Positions 10,001 to 19,958 are shown, counted from the first letter of the stretch. The stretch: DNA of 64,000 nucleotides from Marasmius tenuissimus (GCA_029532415.1 JAQOTA010000067.1:124001-188000), one strand, 5' to 3'. Numbers and translations: made by a program. Notes: generated from the sequence alone by a model not told the origin.

Positions 10001-12312
10001 TGAAAGGCTTCCTGTTCATGCGAAGTAATAATTCCGTATTCAAAGGTAGCACTGCACTATTCGATGAGACGCTATACAATAAGTGTCCTGATGCCAAAAC
10101 TTGTGGCTTTACACCTGTTGGTAGTGAACCATTTACTTTGGGTGAAAATCCCAACATTCCTTCGGAAGATGAAGGCTCTGATGACGACAGTTTTGATACT
10201 CCATTACCAGATCTCAGACGACGCTCCGAACCTTCTAAGAGATCAGAACCTCAGGTTGACGAACCTGCAGGTGGCCCTGCGCCAGGGGATGTGCCACTCC
10301 CTCAATCTGGTCCTCCGACGCCTCCAGGCGAACCCGCCGTTCCTCCGCCTGCACCAGCAGCGGATGGTCCACGCTGGTCTTCGAGGCAGCAGAAGGGTAC
10401 AACGCAACCTGGTAATATATTTGGTGAACAGCGGAACCCAAATAGACCCTCAGACATTATTCGCGACTTAGAGAATAAGAATACTTGGAGAAACGTCACT
10501 GGAGATAAAGAACCTTCACATCCAGTTGATCGTCCTAGCTCTTCGCGATCTAGGAAAGGCAAAGGTGGTAAAAAGGGGATTCCTGGTCCACTTCTGCCTC
10601 CGCCTGCTCCAGAACCCAGTGGAAGCACTGAGTTGCATGAGGAAGAAAGCGTAGTCGAAAGACTTACCCAAGAAGGGGGAGTAGGATTCGTGATTTACCT
10701 GTTGAACAATGCCGTTCCAGTTCACGATTCGCTTCCAACGTCCGATACTCCTGATTTCTCTAATATCAGAGAGTGGACACTCCGCGATATTCTAAAGTTG
10801 CCTGTCAAGCAACAGAAGGAATGGAAGAATGCTTGCCACGAAGAACTTGAGGCACTTCGTAAGCGCAAGGTCTTCGAACTCTGCGACTTGCCTAAAGGTC
10901 GCAAAGCCATCGAAAATAGATGGGTCTTCGACGTTAAGTCGAATGGTCGCAAGAAAGCGAGACTTGTTGCCAAGGGTTTCTCTCAGGTCGAAGGTGTAGA
11001 CTTCGATGAGATCTTCTCACCAGTTGTTCGTTATGAGACTGTTCGTATGATGCTTGCTCTTGCAGCTCTCAAGAACTGGTACATCACCTCTGTTGATGTT
11101 AAGAACGCCTTCCTTTATGGCGATCTTGTTGAGGAGATTTACATGGAACAACCTGAAGGCTTCAAAGTCAAGGGCCAAGAACGTAAGGTACTACGCCTGC
11201 GTCGTGCATTATATGGACTAAAGCAAGCTGCTCTTGAGTGGTGGCGAACCCTCAGCTCGTCCATAGAAGTACTAGGCTTCAAACACCTGACTTCCAATGC
11301 CGGACTCTTCATCTGCAAAGATCCGAAGAGTGGTGAAGTTGTGTATGCGATCATATACGTTGACAATGCACTCTTCATGGGTCCTAACAAAGCTTTTGTT
11401 GACAAGAAGAAAGCCGAGTTCATGGCTCGATGGGAATGTCGTGATATGGGCGATGCTAGCGAGTTTCTCTGCATGAGCATTCGTCGCGAAGGCAATCAAA
11501 TCATGATTGACCAAAAGGATTATCTGAAGAAAGTCCTTGAACGTTTCGGGATGCAGAATGCAAAAGGTGCTCCTACGCCCTTACCTGCTGGCTATGTGCC
11601 AACTCCCAACAATGGTCCAGTCAACCCTGCCATTCGCTCCAGATTCCAGTCTGTGATTGGGTCGCTTCTGTATATTATGCTGGGTACACGTCCTGATATT
11701 GCCTATGCAGTTACGAAGCTTTCCCAGTTCTCTTCTAATCCAACGAAGGAACACCTCGATAAAGCTCTGTATATCTGCCGCTATCTGGCTGGCACATCAG
11801 ATTATTCACTTGTCTACGATGGTGACTCTGATGGAGGTCTTCTTGCGCTCACAGACTCGGATTGGGCTGCCGATCCCATCAAACGCCATTCGATTACTGG
11901 CTACTTCTTCAAGTTAGCAGGCGGCATCTTCTCGTGGCAATCACACGCCCAGAAGACTGTAGCTCTTTCTTCCACTGAGGCTGAGTATATGGCACTGTCG
12001 GATTGCAGTCGTCAAGCTTCCTGGATAAGATCACTACTCTCTGAACTTGGAATCGACTTAGGTCCTATTCCAATCTGCGGAGACAATCAGGGCTCTATCT
12101 TCATTGCCTCTAATCTGGTTCAAGAACGCCGAACCAAACACATCGATATTCGATATCATTACATTCGATCGTGTGTTGAAGATGGCAAAGTCGAGTTGTT
12201 CTTTATTGAAGGAGTTTATAATCCCGCAGACATGTTTACGAAGAATCTCGGACATGAGAAGTTCTTACGGTTCAGAGATCACCTTGGACTTGAATTCTAT
12301 TCGTCCACTTGA
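7030..12312 (+). CDS. Ty1/copia Gag-Pol polyprotein
   Basis: One 1,760-codon frame encodes all proteins of the element. Gag occupies about residues 10-300, with a Gln/Lys-rich basic stretch (about 215-280) but no CCHC knuckle. An acidic Asp/Glu-rich segment lies at about 430-500. The protease active site is D586 (LLDSGASSHF). Integrase has H730/H735/C765/C768 and the triad D795, D857, E893 (a DD35E spacing). A Pro-rich linker precedes the reverse transcriptase, with catalytic D1356 (SVDVKNAFLYG) and the motif YVDN at 1,443-1,446, where the family has YVDD. RNase H starts near D1609 with SSTEAEYMAL and CGDNQG. Two starts are possible: ATG 7,030 inside the LTR, or ATG 7,057, which matches the gag MEAVLK-type start better. 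The usual first 20-40 gag residues appear to be missing. No internal stops. The Asn at the active site should cripple the enzyme. Confidence 0.95.
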   Translation: MPAHQVYSEMEAVCKTQGLYGHLTGQEPRPSMPLGTVTSPAGVTPVTRATVPAEEHAAWVKESLAWDKEDLQLMGIIQITTTKEVFDPIKDMNAEKAWEQLNLTYGEPTLSAIYGDFVKLVSFRLTTSHPQAGIAKFKSYIKRLSEVGVVLPELIKSLLLIAAIPPKWDAASSKSLHDYVRDPEDENCVTVSKVHDTIMVEYERQNPQLANRLSAVKRAGNCEPLFGQQQRQQRGYQQQTNTRPPQQQQQRQSLNQNKGKKKKQQQRGTRSGINQHQGPGNAGGNSSNNWSHGHSHYASYASVVASPPPVRPYSSITDCRERIALNAVNNSLRAEIASAPPSRARGSPPPAHFTGHWDKSCDSTVAPAVKKNPAAMQFFTGFKPSESVFDDVREARSLADRLGVPKTARHLKPFEQIVTSATNHSLQDRISKPGSSSKRVLEDDSEDEGTGRPSPTSSKRSRSVDPDEDVEMDWGSDDGMDDMTSLFGNDVDNDIAEAAGVEDIPDDVSLGSFHNDRQVPYLDLLSQADANLQRCSQLVGISSARGSCSDLVSLVNFCNAILTHFVGCTQCKGKKSVNNAQGWLLDSGASSHFTNDMNDFAEYESLDGPIVNTANKGNPIQIKGKGTVFIKHNVEGHDGKLTERVSRLYPVYYIPQLDICLLSMGEFLQDGLSIHGNAKLAFYSSQRRQSLVSYPHMPGQTIYWVHSRKASAESLMAKSVVYNVDYDIEHRRFGHLSDKALNKARKHTQGFPLDLKMPTKKTPLCCGCAEGKMHEKSFPNSTTRASKPFERIHSDLKSYPAESYHRYKYYISFLDDCTSYVWTSKLKTKDEAVPALRDFLTMVKTQFNAVVKTWMSDEGGEYKGDKFDAVLKEYGIQRDQSIPYTPQQNGRAERFNRTIHEKAEALRFEACMPQSWWEFCHVHAVHLYNRTPVQRLSWRTPFKMLYGEAPDVSHLRVMGSAAYVFIPEDRRKNKLAPRSELMTFIGYQDGMKGFLFMRSNNSVFKGSTALFDETLYNKCPDAKTCGFTPVGSEPFTLGENPNIPSEDEGSDDDSFDTPLPDLRRRSEPSKRSEPQVDEPAGGPAPGDVPLPQSGPPTPPGEPAVPPPAPAADGPRWSSRQQKGTTQPGNIFGEQRNPNRPSDIIRDLENKNTWRNVTGDKEPSHPVDRPSSSRSRKGKGGKKGIPGPLLPPPAPEPSGSTELHEEESVVERLTQEGGVGFVIYLLNNAVPVHDSLPTSDTPDFSNIREWTLRDILKLPVKQQKEWKNACHEELEALRKRKVFELCDLPKGRKAIENRWVFDVKSNGRKKARLVAKGFSQVEGVDFDEIFSPVVRYETVRMMLALAALKNWYITSVDVKNAFLYGDLVEEIYMEQPEGFKVKGQERKVLRLRRALYGLKQAALEWWRTLSSSIEVLGFKHLTSNAGLFICKDPKSGEVVYAIIYVDNALFMGPNKAFVDKKKAEFMARWECRDMGDASEFLCMSIRREGNQIMIDQKDYLKKVLERFGMQNAKGAPTPLPAGYVPTPNNGPVNPAIRSRFQSVIGSLLYIMLGTRPDIAYAVTKLSQFSSNPTKEHLDKALYICRYLAGTSDYSLVYDGDSDGGLLALTDSDWAADPIKRHSITGYFFKLAGGIFSWQSHAQKTVALSSTEAEYMALSDCSRQASWIRSLLSELGIDLGPIPICGDNQGSIFIASNLVQERRTKHIDIRYHYIRSCVEDGKVELFFIEGVYNPADMFTKNLGHEKFLRFRDHLGLEFYSST

Positions 12313-12342
12313 TTCGCTCAGATGCGCTTTTCAGCTGCACTT

Positions 12343-12354
12343 AGCGAGGGGGTG
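12343..12354 (+). other. Polypurine tract of the copia element
   Basis: AGCGAGGGGGTG directly precedes the 3' LTR, where the RNase-resistant primer for plus-strand DNA synthesis is expected. Confidence 0.75.
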
Positions 12355-12677
12355 TGTTGAATCCGTGGACTATTATTAGATCCCGGTATATCCGAAGTCC
12401 CGGTTCATACTTCCCGCCATTGTATTATGCGGGACAATGCATTCGCTATTGTTCTATTCCTTATTGTTCACTATGCTCATATGTACAATTTCTATTGTCA
12501 TCCCTATATGGTAACTCTATTGTATCTACATGTATATAAGCTCGTAGTTCTCTACCTGAATCTACAGTGTGTGCTTGAGCTTCTACGTCTTGCCTCTATC
12601 TCTCTAAACTCCTCTCTGGTAAGTAGTAGTGTAGCCATGTTGTAGTCCTCTGCGCTAGGCGTCATGCTGGCTCATCA
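12355..12677 (+). repeat. 3' LTR of the copia element
   Basis: This is the 323-bp partner of the 5' LTR with the same ends and a TATATAA at 12,533-12,539. It follows a purine-rich tract. The gag-pol stop at 12,310-12,312 lies 42 bases upstream of it. Confidence 0.95.
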
Positions 12678-12682
12678 CAGTG
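12678..12682. repeat. Right target-site duplication CAGTG
   Basis: This is the partner of 6,716-6,720. It fixes the element boundaries at TGTTG...ATCA. Confidence 0.9.
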
Positions 12683-13115
12683 CTCACATTGAACAATGGC
12701 AGCCCTCACTATGCGGTGTACTCGCCACTCCTATGTATTCACACAACATTTACAATATATTTCGTTCTACCCTTTCATGTGTGTTCGCCCGGCCTGACTT
12801 GAGACAAACCTTGAAGCATTGTTGAGCACGGCTTGAGTGAAGTTGAGTCAGCTTGTTTACTCCCTCAAGGTCAACGTTGAGGTACCCTTGAGCACAGTTT
12901 GAGTTGCTTCATCTACTCCCTCAACGTCGACCTTGAGCCACCTCATTCACTCCCTTAAGTTTGACTCACTCGCTCCCTCAAGTTTGACTCAACTGCGTTG
13001 CTCAAGGTTCTCTCAAGTACAGCTGTCAGCACGTTGTAATAAGGTAAGTACGAGGTAAGGAGAAAACTCAAGTATTTTGCCCGGGTTTTGAGGAAACCTG
13101 GCCTCGATTTCCGAA
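12683..13115. repeat. Degenerate repeat region rich in CTCAAGGT/ACCTTGAG motifs
   Basis: From about 12,800 to 13,020 the sequence repeats variants of CTCAAGGTCAACGTTGAGG, ACTCCCTCAA and TTGAGC with an irregular period of roughly 55-60 bases. Several units are near-palindromic. No gene is visible. The region separates the copia element from a truncated family A fragment. Confidence 0.55.
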
Positions 13116-13752
13116 GTACTCCATATGCTATCCCTTTGTTAACCCACTTTTCTACTGGTCTCTTGACCCGAATGGAGAACATGCAATATCTGAGAAAGAT
13201 TGGGAGACAAACGGGGTTCCCAGGCTTCAGGTTCTGTCTTGGATTGGCACGTCGTGGTACCCCCGAAACTACCGGGCAGTAAATGAGCACTTACTGATAA
13301 GAAACTATGAATGGGATGGTAGACGATATGCATGGGAACAGGGCTATCCCACGTTGATACCAGGTGAGTAAAAGCCCTGGTTTTCGTTTGAAAGCTTACC
13401 TGCTATCCGTTTATTCATGCGACTTTAGGCGATCCTTTCGCAATGGGAGTTTACAACTGTGACAACTCGGAAACAGGTGAAGACTGGAGTGATGCCAGCT
13501 CAGAAGGTGAGTATTCGGGGACATCGGATATCCTGCAACTCATGTCACCTTATAGATACTCAAGATAGCGATCAGCCCCCCTCTGAGATTTCACGAGCCA
13601 CAGTTGCGCGAAATGGAAAGGCCCGGATACTGAAATACACTCAGAAAATTTCTACGGTCTTTAGGCGAATTACCCGAAGGTCTAAAGCCGGCCCTGCAGC
13701 CTTGGCTGATGTGCCGTCGATACGGGGAACCCGGAAGGACAGGAGAATGTAA
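13116..13752 (+). pseudogene. Family A copy 0: 3' fragment only
   Basis: Only the C-terminal part of family A is present: the end of exon 8 (13,116-13,363, from the tyrosine-rich PLFYW segment to the GYPTLIPG end), exon 9 (13,429-13,506) and exon 10 (13,556-13,752, stop TAA). Introns 13,364-13,428 and 13,507-13,555 have GTGAGT donors and TAG acceptors in register with the full copies. Upstream of about 13,116 the similarity stops abruptly in repeat-rich sequence, so exons 1-7 are gone. The remaining frame is open and the tail type is that of copies 1 and 5. Confidence 0.8.
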
Positions 13753-14195
13753 TTCTTACATTCTATTTATGTCAATCCCCTTCGACCAAACTAGTTCTCA
13801 ACGTTGCTCCCTGATTACGATCCCATCGGTACCTTGACTATATGTGATCCAATTCAAGTTCAACCAGAACTTCAAATCTTGGTATAAAGGTATCGTCCCC
13901 TGAAAGTAAATCTTCACCTGAATCATTTTGTCTGGTGCTAGACTTCCGGTCGTACTTGATAAGTAGATCTCTCAGTTGACAGAGGGCAGTGGTTAAGTTG
14001 GCTACAGCTCGGCTCTGCGGTCTCGTACTGTAGATGTACGTGCCCACAAATGCAGGCATACACCGAATTCGATCTTCAACTCTCCTAGGAGTCGAGAGCT
14101 CCGCCTGGAAATGGACCGGTGAATTTCTAGCGTAATGGCCAGGTTGAAACTCAAATGAGAGTAAATGGAATAAGACCCCGAATCATCTCTCTACT
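13753..14195. other. Non-coding downstream segment (diverged E segment)
   Basis: No gene is supported. The stretch is a diverged relative of the sequence after copies 1 and 5 (22,135-22,590 and 55,380-55,830). Shared landmarks include a GACAGTGGTTGAGTTGGC-like stretch and a CCCACAAATGCAGGCA-like stretch. Confidence 0.5.
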
Positions 14196-14570
14196 TGCCA
14201 AGACTGTGATATCTCTGCCCATTGGTGCCCCAAACGGGGATCGCCGTTGTCGGTTGTATTTTCTAGCGTGCTGTGTTGGGTCAGTTGGACATCACCGCTG
14301 GCACCTCTTGACTGCAAATATCGAATATAAACCTGATCTTTGGTCCGAGTCTGCCATCAAAACGTTCGAACACCTGGTAGAATATGTTGAACGTCAGGAT
14401 TACCACCCATTAAACGGAGGAAGATTAATCTCACCTAAATAGTTGGCGTGATTAAAACTACCACCCATGAATCACGATTGTGGTAGTGACCGTTTCATCT
14501 AGCGTGGTGCCAGGACGCACCCACACGAGCGAAAGCTTCCGATACCTGTTGTTGCAACTCAGAATATCGG
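14196..14570. repeat. Dispersed repeat R1, unit 1
   Basis: The unit begins with CTGCCCATTGGTGCCCCAAACGGGGA and ends with a TAGTGACCGT...CGAGCGAAAGC...GTTGTTGCAACTCAGAA stretch. Related units lie at 14,605-15,450 (split by a MITE), 22,600-22,980 and 55,840-56,220; shorter matches to the end of the unit occur near 32,590-32,690, 40,590-40,640 and 61,140. Neither strand has a convincing coding frame. Confidence 0.6.
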
Positions 14571-14604
14571 GTGTAGGGAGCCGTCAGGCTAGCATTGCTA
14601 GCGC

Positions 14605-15450
14605 CGGTCGATCATGTTTGCCCTTTGGTCTCCCAAACAGGGAGCGACGTCATTGGTTGTCTGGTCTAGTACACTTGGTCGGGTCCCAGCTTACAGTGAC
14701 AGAAAAGATCAGAGCTGAATTTTACCTTTGGTCCCAGTCCGCCGCCGAAAATTCCACCTACTAGTAGAATACAGTAAGGATAGCTACCAATTCAACGGAG
14801 GAAAATTATCTCGCCTCAAAAAGCGCATAATCAATAGGCAGTTTGCGTGGCTCGACAAGTGTCCGAAAACATTGCGTAATACGAACTTGTTCGAGATTCG
14901 GCCTTTTTTGCGTTGCGTGAGACTACCTTCAAGCTCACGCGTATTGTCCTTCTGAAGGACTCTCCCCTGGTTCAAATTCCCTCAGAAAGATGTGGTTGAG
15001 TCTCTGGGAGATGAAGGATATCACAAGAAGCCAATCTCTCGACCAGGAGGAGCTATAGATCAGCGAGATGCTGCTGCAAGAAATTACCTGTGACGTCACT
15101 GGCCATATTGTTCGTGTTCAAGTACACCTCTATCATGAGATTACCGGCGGGGAATAGTCATTTTCAGTGCTACAAATTGCTTATGCGTCTCTCTGAATCA
15201 ATTCATGCTGTGCGAGAACAATTTATGGTGCGGGAGGTACGCAGAACTGGTCAGTGTTGGTGGCCTTACGCAACGTAAAAATGGCCAAATCTCGAACAGG
15301 TTCGTATTACGCAATGTTTTCGCACACCTGTCGAGCCGCGCAAACTGCCTAATATCACTGTCTACGAATCACTTCTGGTCCGACACGAAGATACTATGAC
15401 ATAACTACACGAGCGAAAGCTCAGGATATCTGTTGTTCTAACCAAACCTT
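14605..15450. repeat. Dispersed repeat R1, unit 2, split by MITE 1
   Basis: This is a tandem neighbour of unit 1. It starts TTTGCCCTTTGGTCTCCC and ends with ACGAGCGAAAGCTCAGGATATC. The inserted element at 14,837-15,349 separates the two halves; without it the halves align with the uninterrupted units at 22,600-22,980 and 55,840-56,220. Confidence 0.6.
14837..15349. mobile_element. MITE-like element 1 with 85-bp terminal inverted repeats
   Basis: The left end (14,837-14,921) and the reverse complement of the right end (15,265-15,349) match at 77 of 85 positions, both beginning GGCAGTTTGCG. TA flanks each side (14,835-14,836 and 15,350-15,351), the target duplication expected of Tc1/mariner-like transposases. 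The 513-bp length and the lack of a transposase-like frame make it a non-autonomous element. Paralogous R1 units at 22,860 and 56,100 lack it, giving an empty site. Confidence 0.85.
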
Positions 15451-16080
15451 GGGTCTGTCAAGCCGGTTTTTTGGCACCGATCAATCTTAGCGTCCAAATT
15501 TCCGACTCCCAAACTCCTGGTCGTAATTTTTGGTCCCAGTGAGGATCCGACGGAGGCTATGAGAGATATGCTGTTCGTGGACCAGGTACACGACGTGAGC
15601 TACGTCGATGAGAAATACCGATCACCAGTACCTATTAGCTATTGAATGTCAATACGCAAGCTCAAGCCTCAGAACCAACAGGAAGAGAGCATACCACCAA
15701 CGCCGCCTCTCAGCCCATTTAGCGCGACGGCAACTCCTAGGTGTCGTTTGCCAAATCAGAGTAATCGTGACAACAAGAGATCTTCCAACATAGTCCAACC
15801 CACAGAGAGTACAAGGAAACTGCACCACTGAAACGACGACAGACGTTGGGACTCTAGAAAGGCACCGGAAATGCCAATGTTGCTGTGGATATTGAGCAAA
15901 ACTGCCGGCTAGATACTGTGATCACTCGACGCAGCACCAATTCGGCGTGCCTTTCAATGCTGAGGTGTCGGGTGCAGGTGAAAAGGTCTAAAGTCAAGAG
16001 ATAAAACTTTTAAAACACTTGGACCGCCGGGCCTGTCGTTATTTCGCTGGTCTTTCACAGAGTTATTCCGATTCAAACTG
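15451..16080. other. Unassigned non-coding sequence
   Basis: No convincing frame, repeat or RNA is visible. Short open frames on the plus strand (for example 15,646-15,831) carry no recognisable motif. Confidence 0.4.
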
Positions 16081-17740
16081 AGCGTGATTCTCCAGCGTGT
16101 AACAATGTCAAACAGCTCATCGAGGTGACATCAACGAGAGTTGGAGCATCGTAACTGCCAATTACGAGGATGGTGGTGGTGCGATCACAGACTCAGGCGG
16201 AGTTTGAATATACGCTCATCAGTGGTTGTCCCGATTGAGAATCTTCACGACGTGCGTTGTTTTCTCCTCCCGCCATATTCAGTATCTGCTTGCTCTGCTC
16301 TTGTATACATGGTTTTTGCAACGATAGACAAACATCTCTACTCCAAGTCATTTGCCGCGTCTGAAAGAGATCACCTCCTCAACCACAGTCCCAGGAGGAA
16401 CCGTCATCTATAATCTCGCCTCAAAGTGATCCCAGGCGATTCACTCCCATTATCAATGCTGTGCCCCACCTTCCTCCGACAAATTGGCCTAGAAACATCT
16501 GGAAGGGCGAGGTACTTATCCTCTCAGCTATATCTGGTCGGTCCTCTTGACCCGGCCGATATACGTTTACTGAACTTCCATCATAAACACGATTCTACTG
16601 ATACCTCTGCTTCTGCATCAGAAACAGTACACCCATGAGCTCGACGCCATCAACAACCGAGCTGGAGCTGACTCAAACTGCTCTGAGCGTGCTGCCGGTG
16701 TGCTGCATCTAGTAGGAAACGGGTAAAGCGTAGAGAGATTGGGAGGGTGGTCGTGAATTTGAAAGAGCCGTTTCATCCTCTGACAGGTGAGTAGGGTACA
16801 TTCCTTTCAGTTTCCCGCCTGACCTTCTTCAGTGCGACATGTCGCCTTGTCTCGTTGACCAGAACACTCGGCGTCTCCACCCCATGTACTTCCGTGGTTT
16901 CCAGCCTGATCAGCGGCACGTACGACCACCTGGTATTAAATGAGGCCAAAAGTCTGTTCTGCAGGTCATCCCGCTGACATATCTGGCCTGAGAACCGCCT
17001 CAGTACGCCAACCTCGGAACGTCAGGGGATCTCGCCGGGCTCAGATATGCAATGCAAGCAATAAACAGAATGCGCATCCCCACCGATCAACACTTGCTTG
17101 ATTCTGGACCCCATCTCGTTCAGGTTCTCCAGGTACCATGACCCGACAGTTGAGGTGATCTCGCACTTTCTCTTCAATACCCTCCAAATTGCTACACTTG
17201 AAACTCCTCCGGCGTCGGACCCATGGTAGTCCATATAGATCTCAATTCACCGGGTTACGGGAAAAGGCTAGTTTTACTGCCTTTGAGTCGGCTAAAGCTG
17301 ATGTTTCTGAACGCAGATCCTTGTCCTTGGAGTATCCGACTCATTTCTCGGTACAAATTGGGAATCAAGTCTAAAGTAATCCTTACAATACGAGATTCAC
17401 TGGTTGGTGCCGACTCTCCGAGCTTCCTAAACTAGTTACTGTATTCATGAGCGCACCTCATAGGTCTACCCGTTGAGCTCCACATTGACGTTTTCACTGA
17501 CTTCCTGGATCAGGGTTACTTGTATTGACGGGGCGGAAGGTCAACACCGAGAGGTTAAACTTGTTGCCGGGACAACGCGCTGTAAACTAGCTCCGAAGTA
17601 TGTTCATTACTTTTCAAGCTCGAGTGTTTCGTTCTCATGGCTTTGTTGCCGCGAAATCATAGCTCAGGAAACTGAGCTTCGGCATCGTGAGGCCTCATCT
17701 CATGCTGCCTGCCTGAGACTCATTGTATTCGGTAGATGCT
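16081..17740 (+). other. Block B, copy 1: gene-like exons, degraded
   Basis: This block recurs near 24,780-27,120, 42,000-43,400 and 57,150-59,060. Landmarks are CAGGCGGAGTTTGAAT (16,195), a short exon-like frame ending KEPFHPLTG with a GTGAGT donor near 16,790, and a following acceptor TTCTTCAG near 16,841. Stops occur in every long reading, and the four copies do not keep a common frame throughout. I do not recognise a protein. It may be a decayed gene or gene fragment that duplicated with family A. Confidence 0.4.
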
Positions 17741-19817
17741 AGCAAACTCAAGACTCCCTATGGACTTTCACGATTCGATGCGATGTATGAGAGAGATATT
17801 GTGCCCTTGTCTGTCTCGTTAGCCTCTTTAATGGCTTCTGCCAAACACTGCTTGGAATATCATCGGTCATTTTTCTTTTCAATGTCAATCGCCCATATTG
17901 GATTAGGTTGAGAATCTGTGTTTCGGCGAAGCCCATTCTTAGGGCTCAACATCGTATCGGTGCGCCACTTATCTGGGTATCTTTTGTACCCTAGATGTAC
18001 AAATAAGGGAGGTTGTTTTCATACTATTTCGAGGTTAAACTACAAAGGCCTCTATTACTAATCTCCTGGTTCTCTTCGATAGGCGAGGCATTTGCCGCAC
18101 AATTTGCAAACTCTAGAGCCGAGCCTGGCTCATTCGGGTACGTCTCCTCCCCTACTCGCCCGTTGGAGGGTTTTCAAAGAAAAAGAATTCTGTTCAGTCT
18201 CTTACATTCGGGAGCACCACAAACTAAACGTAGACCTTCCGCATGTCCTCGCGGCACATATTTTGGCTGGCTGTTGATGCCCCCCTTGAGCTGCGTTCCC
18301 TTTTATTAGCGGGTAAGTAAATAGCAAGTGACAGGGATGTGACTCTCGAATTTGCACTCGCGAAGCTCTTTCCTCCTGCAGATCTTTCGAGGGAAGTACG
18401 GGTGTTGGCAATTTCAAAGGACGTCTAACCAAGTTCAATTTACATCACTCGTACCAATGACAGTCGAGGCGTTCACTGAAGTTCAAGTTTGTAATCATTT
18501 TGTACGGTGACTTCGCGCAATACACGGTCCGTCTCACTGAACGGGGAATATAATAATGCATCGAGCAGCAAGTTGAAGCACTGCACGAGCAACAGTCTTG
18601 GTGTCAAGCCCGTTGCCTTAGGGAAGTATAGGACGGAGAGAATTCTGAACCCACCAAGTGCTCGAATCGTCATTGATAGAAGTAGCTCGATCCTCCCCCC
18701 GAGCCCAATCTACTTATGATTTGCCTACGCCAGCAGACCATAAACTCATGTCAGAACTAGATCAAACGGGGTGAAGGTTTTAAATAAGTAAAAGAGATTT
18801 TTACCTCTCATTGATGCTCGATGAGTCATTTGAACGGAGTGAGGCTGACAAATCAGAGAGTGGTCAGGTAAATAGCCTAAGGTTCGACAGGAAGCTCTCG
18901 AGCTATTTGAGTCATAATGTTCATCGTGCCGCTTCCTCAGATCTAATCTAGAACCAAATGAAACCGTTGGACTAGTGCCCATCCTAGACTCTTGTACACA
19001 CGAAGCAAGCGAGCTCAGACAATGAACGGATGGGACGATGTGTCGACTGAAGGTGGTTGTAAACCTCCGATGATCAGGTGATCAGGTGAGTCGCTCTCCA
19101 CCTTGTACTTGCTCGACCAGGCCACAAAAACTTTTGTGATGGCTAGAGCAGTAGCTTTTCATCGGAAAAACTGATGAGGTAGTACGGTGTCAATGCACTA
19201 TAACTAACTAGTCTATTGGGAGTACCAACTCGTCTTGTCGGGCCTTCACTTTGCCTTGTTTATCTCACCTAAGGTCACTGTACTTCACAGCAGCGCTGTT
19301 TCGATTGTGAAGGGGAATTGGTGAATAATCTTTGTTAGGAATAACATTGCCCGCTAGATGTGCAACTGGTTGATTTGTCGCTAAATAATGTGGGTTGTTT
19401 TCATCCCATCGCCACCATCCTCGAACCTTGTCCCAGCCCACCTGCTTCTACCTCCCGGCTGCAGCGCTTCAGCTGGTACGTGGGGTACCATGTGGCTTTC
19501 GTGTATGTTTGTTATCTGCTTACTTTCATTCGAGTTCTAATCGGTCGGAACGTTTGGGTTGATATGGCGGTGCTCATATCGACCGGCACAACAGCAAAAA
19601 GATTAGGCATCATGAAGACCAACTTCTGACAGTCATGTGAGCCCAACGGGTTCGTCGTATCGGTGGACATAACAAGGTCCATTACAGCATCTGGAACACG
19701 AGGCTTGATAACCAGCCTCACATATACAGCTCGTGCACGAGCGACAAAACGACGTTCTTCCCTTCCCTCTGCCATAACTAGCAACGATTGTCCCGGTTCG
19801 ATTCTTTGTGGATGGCA
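17741..19817. repeat. Upstream duplicated segment of family A copy 1
   Basis: The segment matches 43,400-45,493 closely (the part from about 19,200 on has only scattered differences) and 50,750-53,043 more distantly. Shared landmarks include CGGTGACTTCGCGCAATACACG, GATGATCAGGTGATCAGGTGAG and ACTAACTAGTCTATTGGGAG. It contains the presumed promoter of copy 1, including a conserved pyrimidine tract (GTTCTTCCCTTCCCTCTGCC, about 19,755-19,774) about 45 bases before the start codon. No confident gene of its own, apart from the antisense frame listed separately. Confidence 0.55.
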
Positions 19818-19958
19818 ATGAATAATGTCTTGACTGACGCCAGAGACATCCACATCGGCCACAATGCAACTATACAAAGCGTGAGCGGCAATTTGACGAC
19901 GACAAATACATATTACAACGATCGAGGGGACACGGTAGAATTGGTATGTGGAGGCCAT
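19512..19958 (-). CDS. Antisense open frame upstream of family A copy 1 (doubtful)
   Basis: A 148-codon minus-strand frame overlaps exon 1 of copy 1. Its central part (VYVRLVIKPRVPDAV..DLVMST..T..LGSHD) is kept as an equally long frame at 45,188-45,634, as a shorter one at 52,761-52,976 and as a recognisable peptide near 35,380-35,530. Because copies 1 and 4 are recent duplicates, conservation alone proves little. No known domain was recognised. It could be the exon of a divergent gene or simply an open shadow of exon 1 and the promoter. Confidence 0.25.
   Translation of the reverse strand: MASTYQFYRVPSIVVICICRRQIAAHALYSCIVADVDVSGVSQDIIHCHPQRIEPGQSLLVMAEGREERRFVARARAVYVRLVIKPRVPDAVMDLVMSTDTTNPLGSHDCQKLVFMMPNLFAVVPVDMSTAISTQTFRPIRTRMKVSR

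Larger units (their letters stand above)
6721..12677 (+). mobile_element. Full-length Ty1/copia LTR retrotransposon
   Basis: The 5,957-bp element has two 323-bp LTRs starting TGTTG and ending ATCA, flanked by the direct 5-bp target duplication CAGTG (6,716-6,720 and 12,678-12,682). The body is one long frame with the order gag, protease, integrase, reverse transcriptase, RNase H, which defines Ty1/copia (Pseudoviridae-type) rather than Ty3/gypsy. The LTRs differ at six positions, so the insertion is fairly recent. Structure is complete except that no standard tRNA primer-binding site follows the 5' LTR and one catalytic residue of the reverse transcriptase is changed. Confidence 0.95.

Noticed and set aside
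14960..14990. GGTTCAAATTCC as a tRNA B box
   Set aside because: No A box, cloverleaf or acceptor pairing could be found around it; it lies inside MITE 1.
18013..18309. 98-codon frame shared with 43,681-43,974 as a conserved gene
   Set aside because: The two segments are young duplicates, so the frame is preserved by descent. The more distant segment near 51,070 does not keep it.
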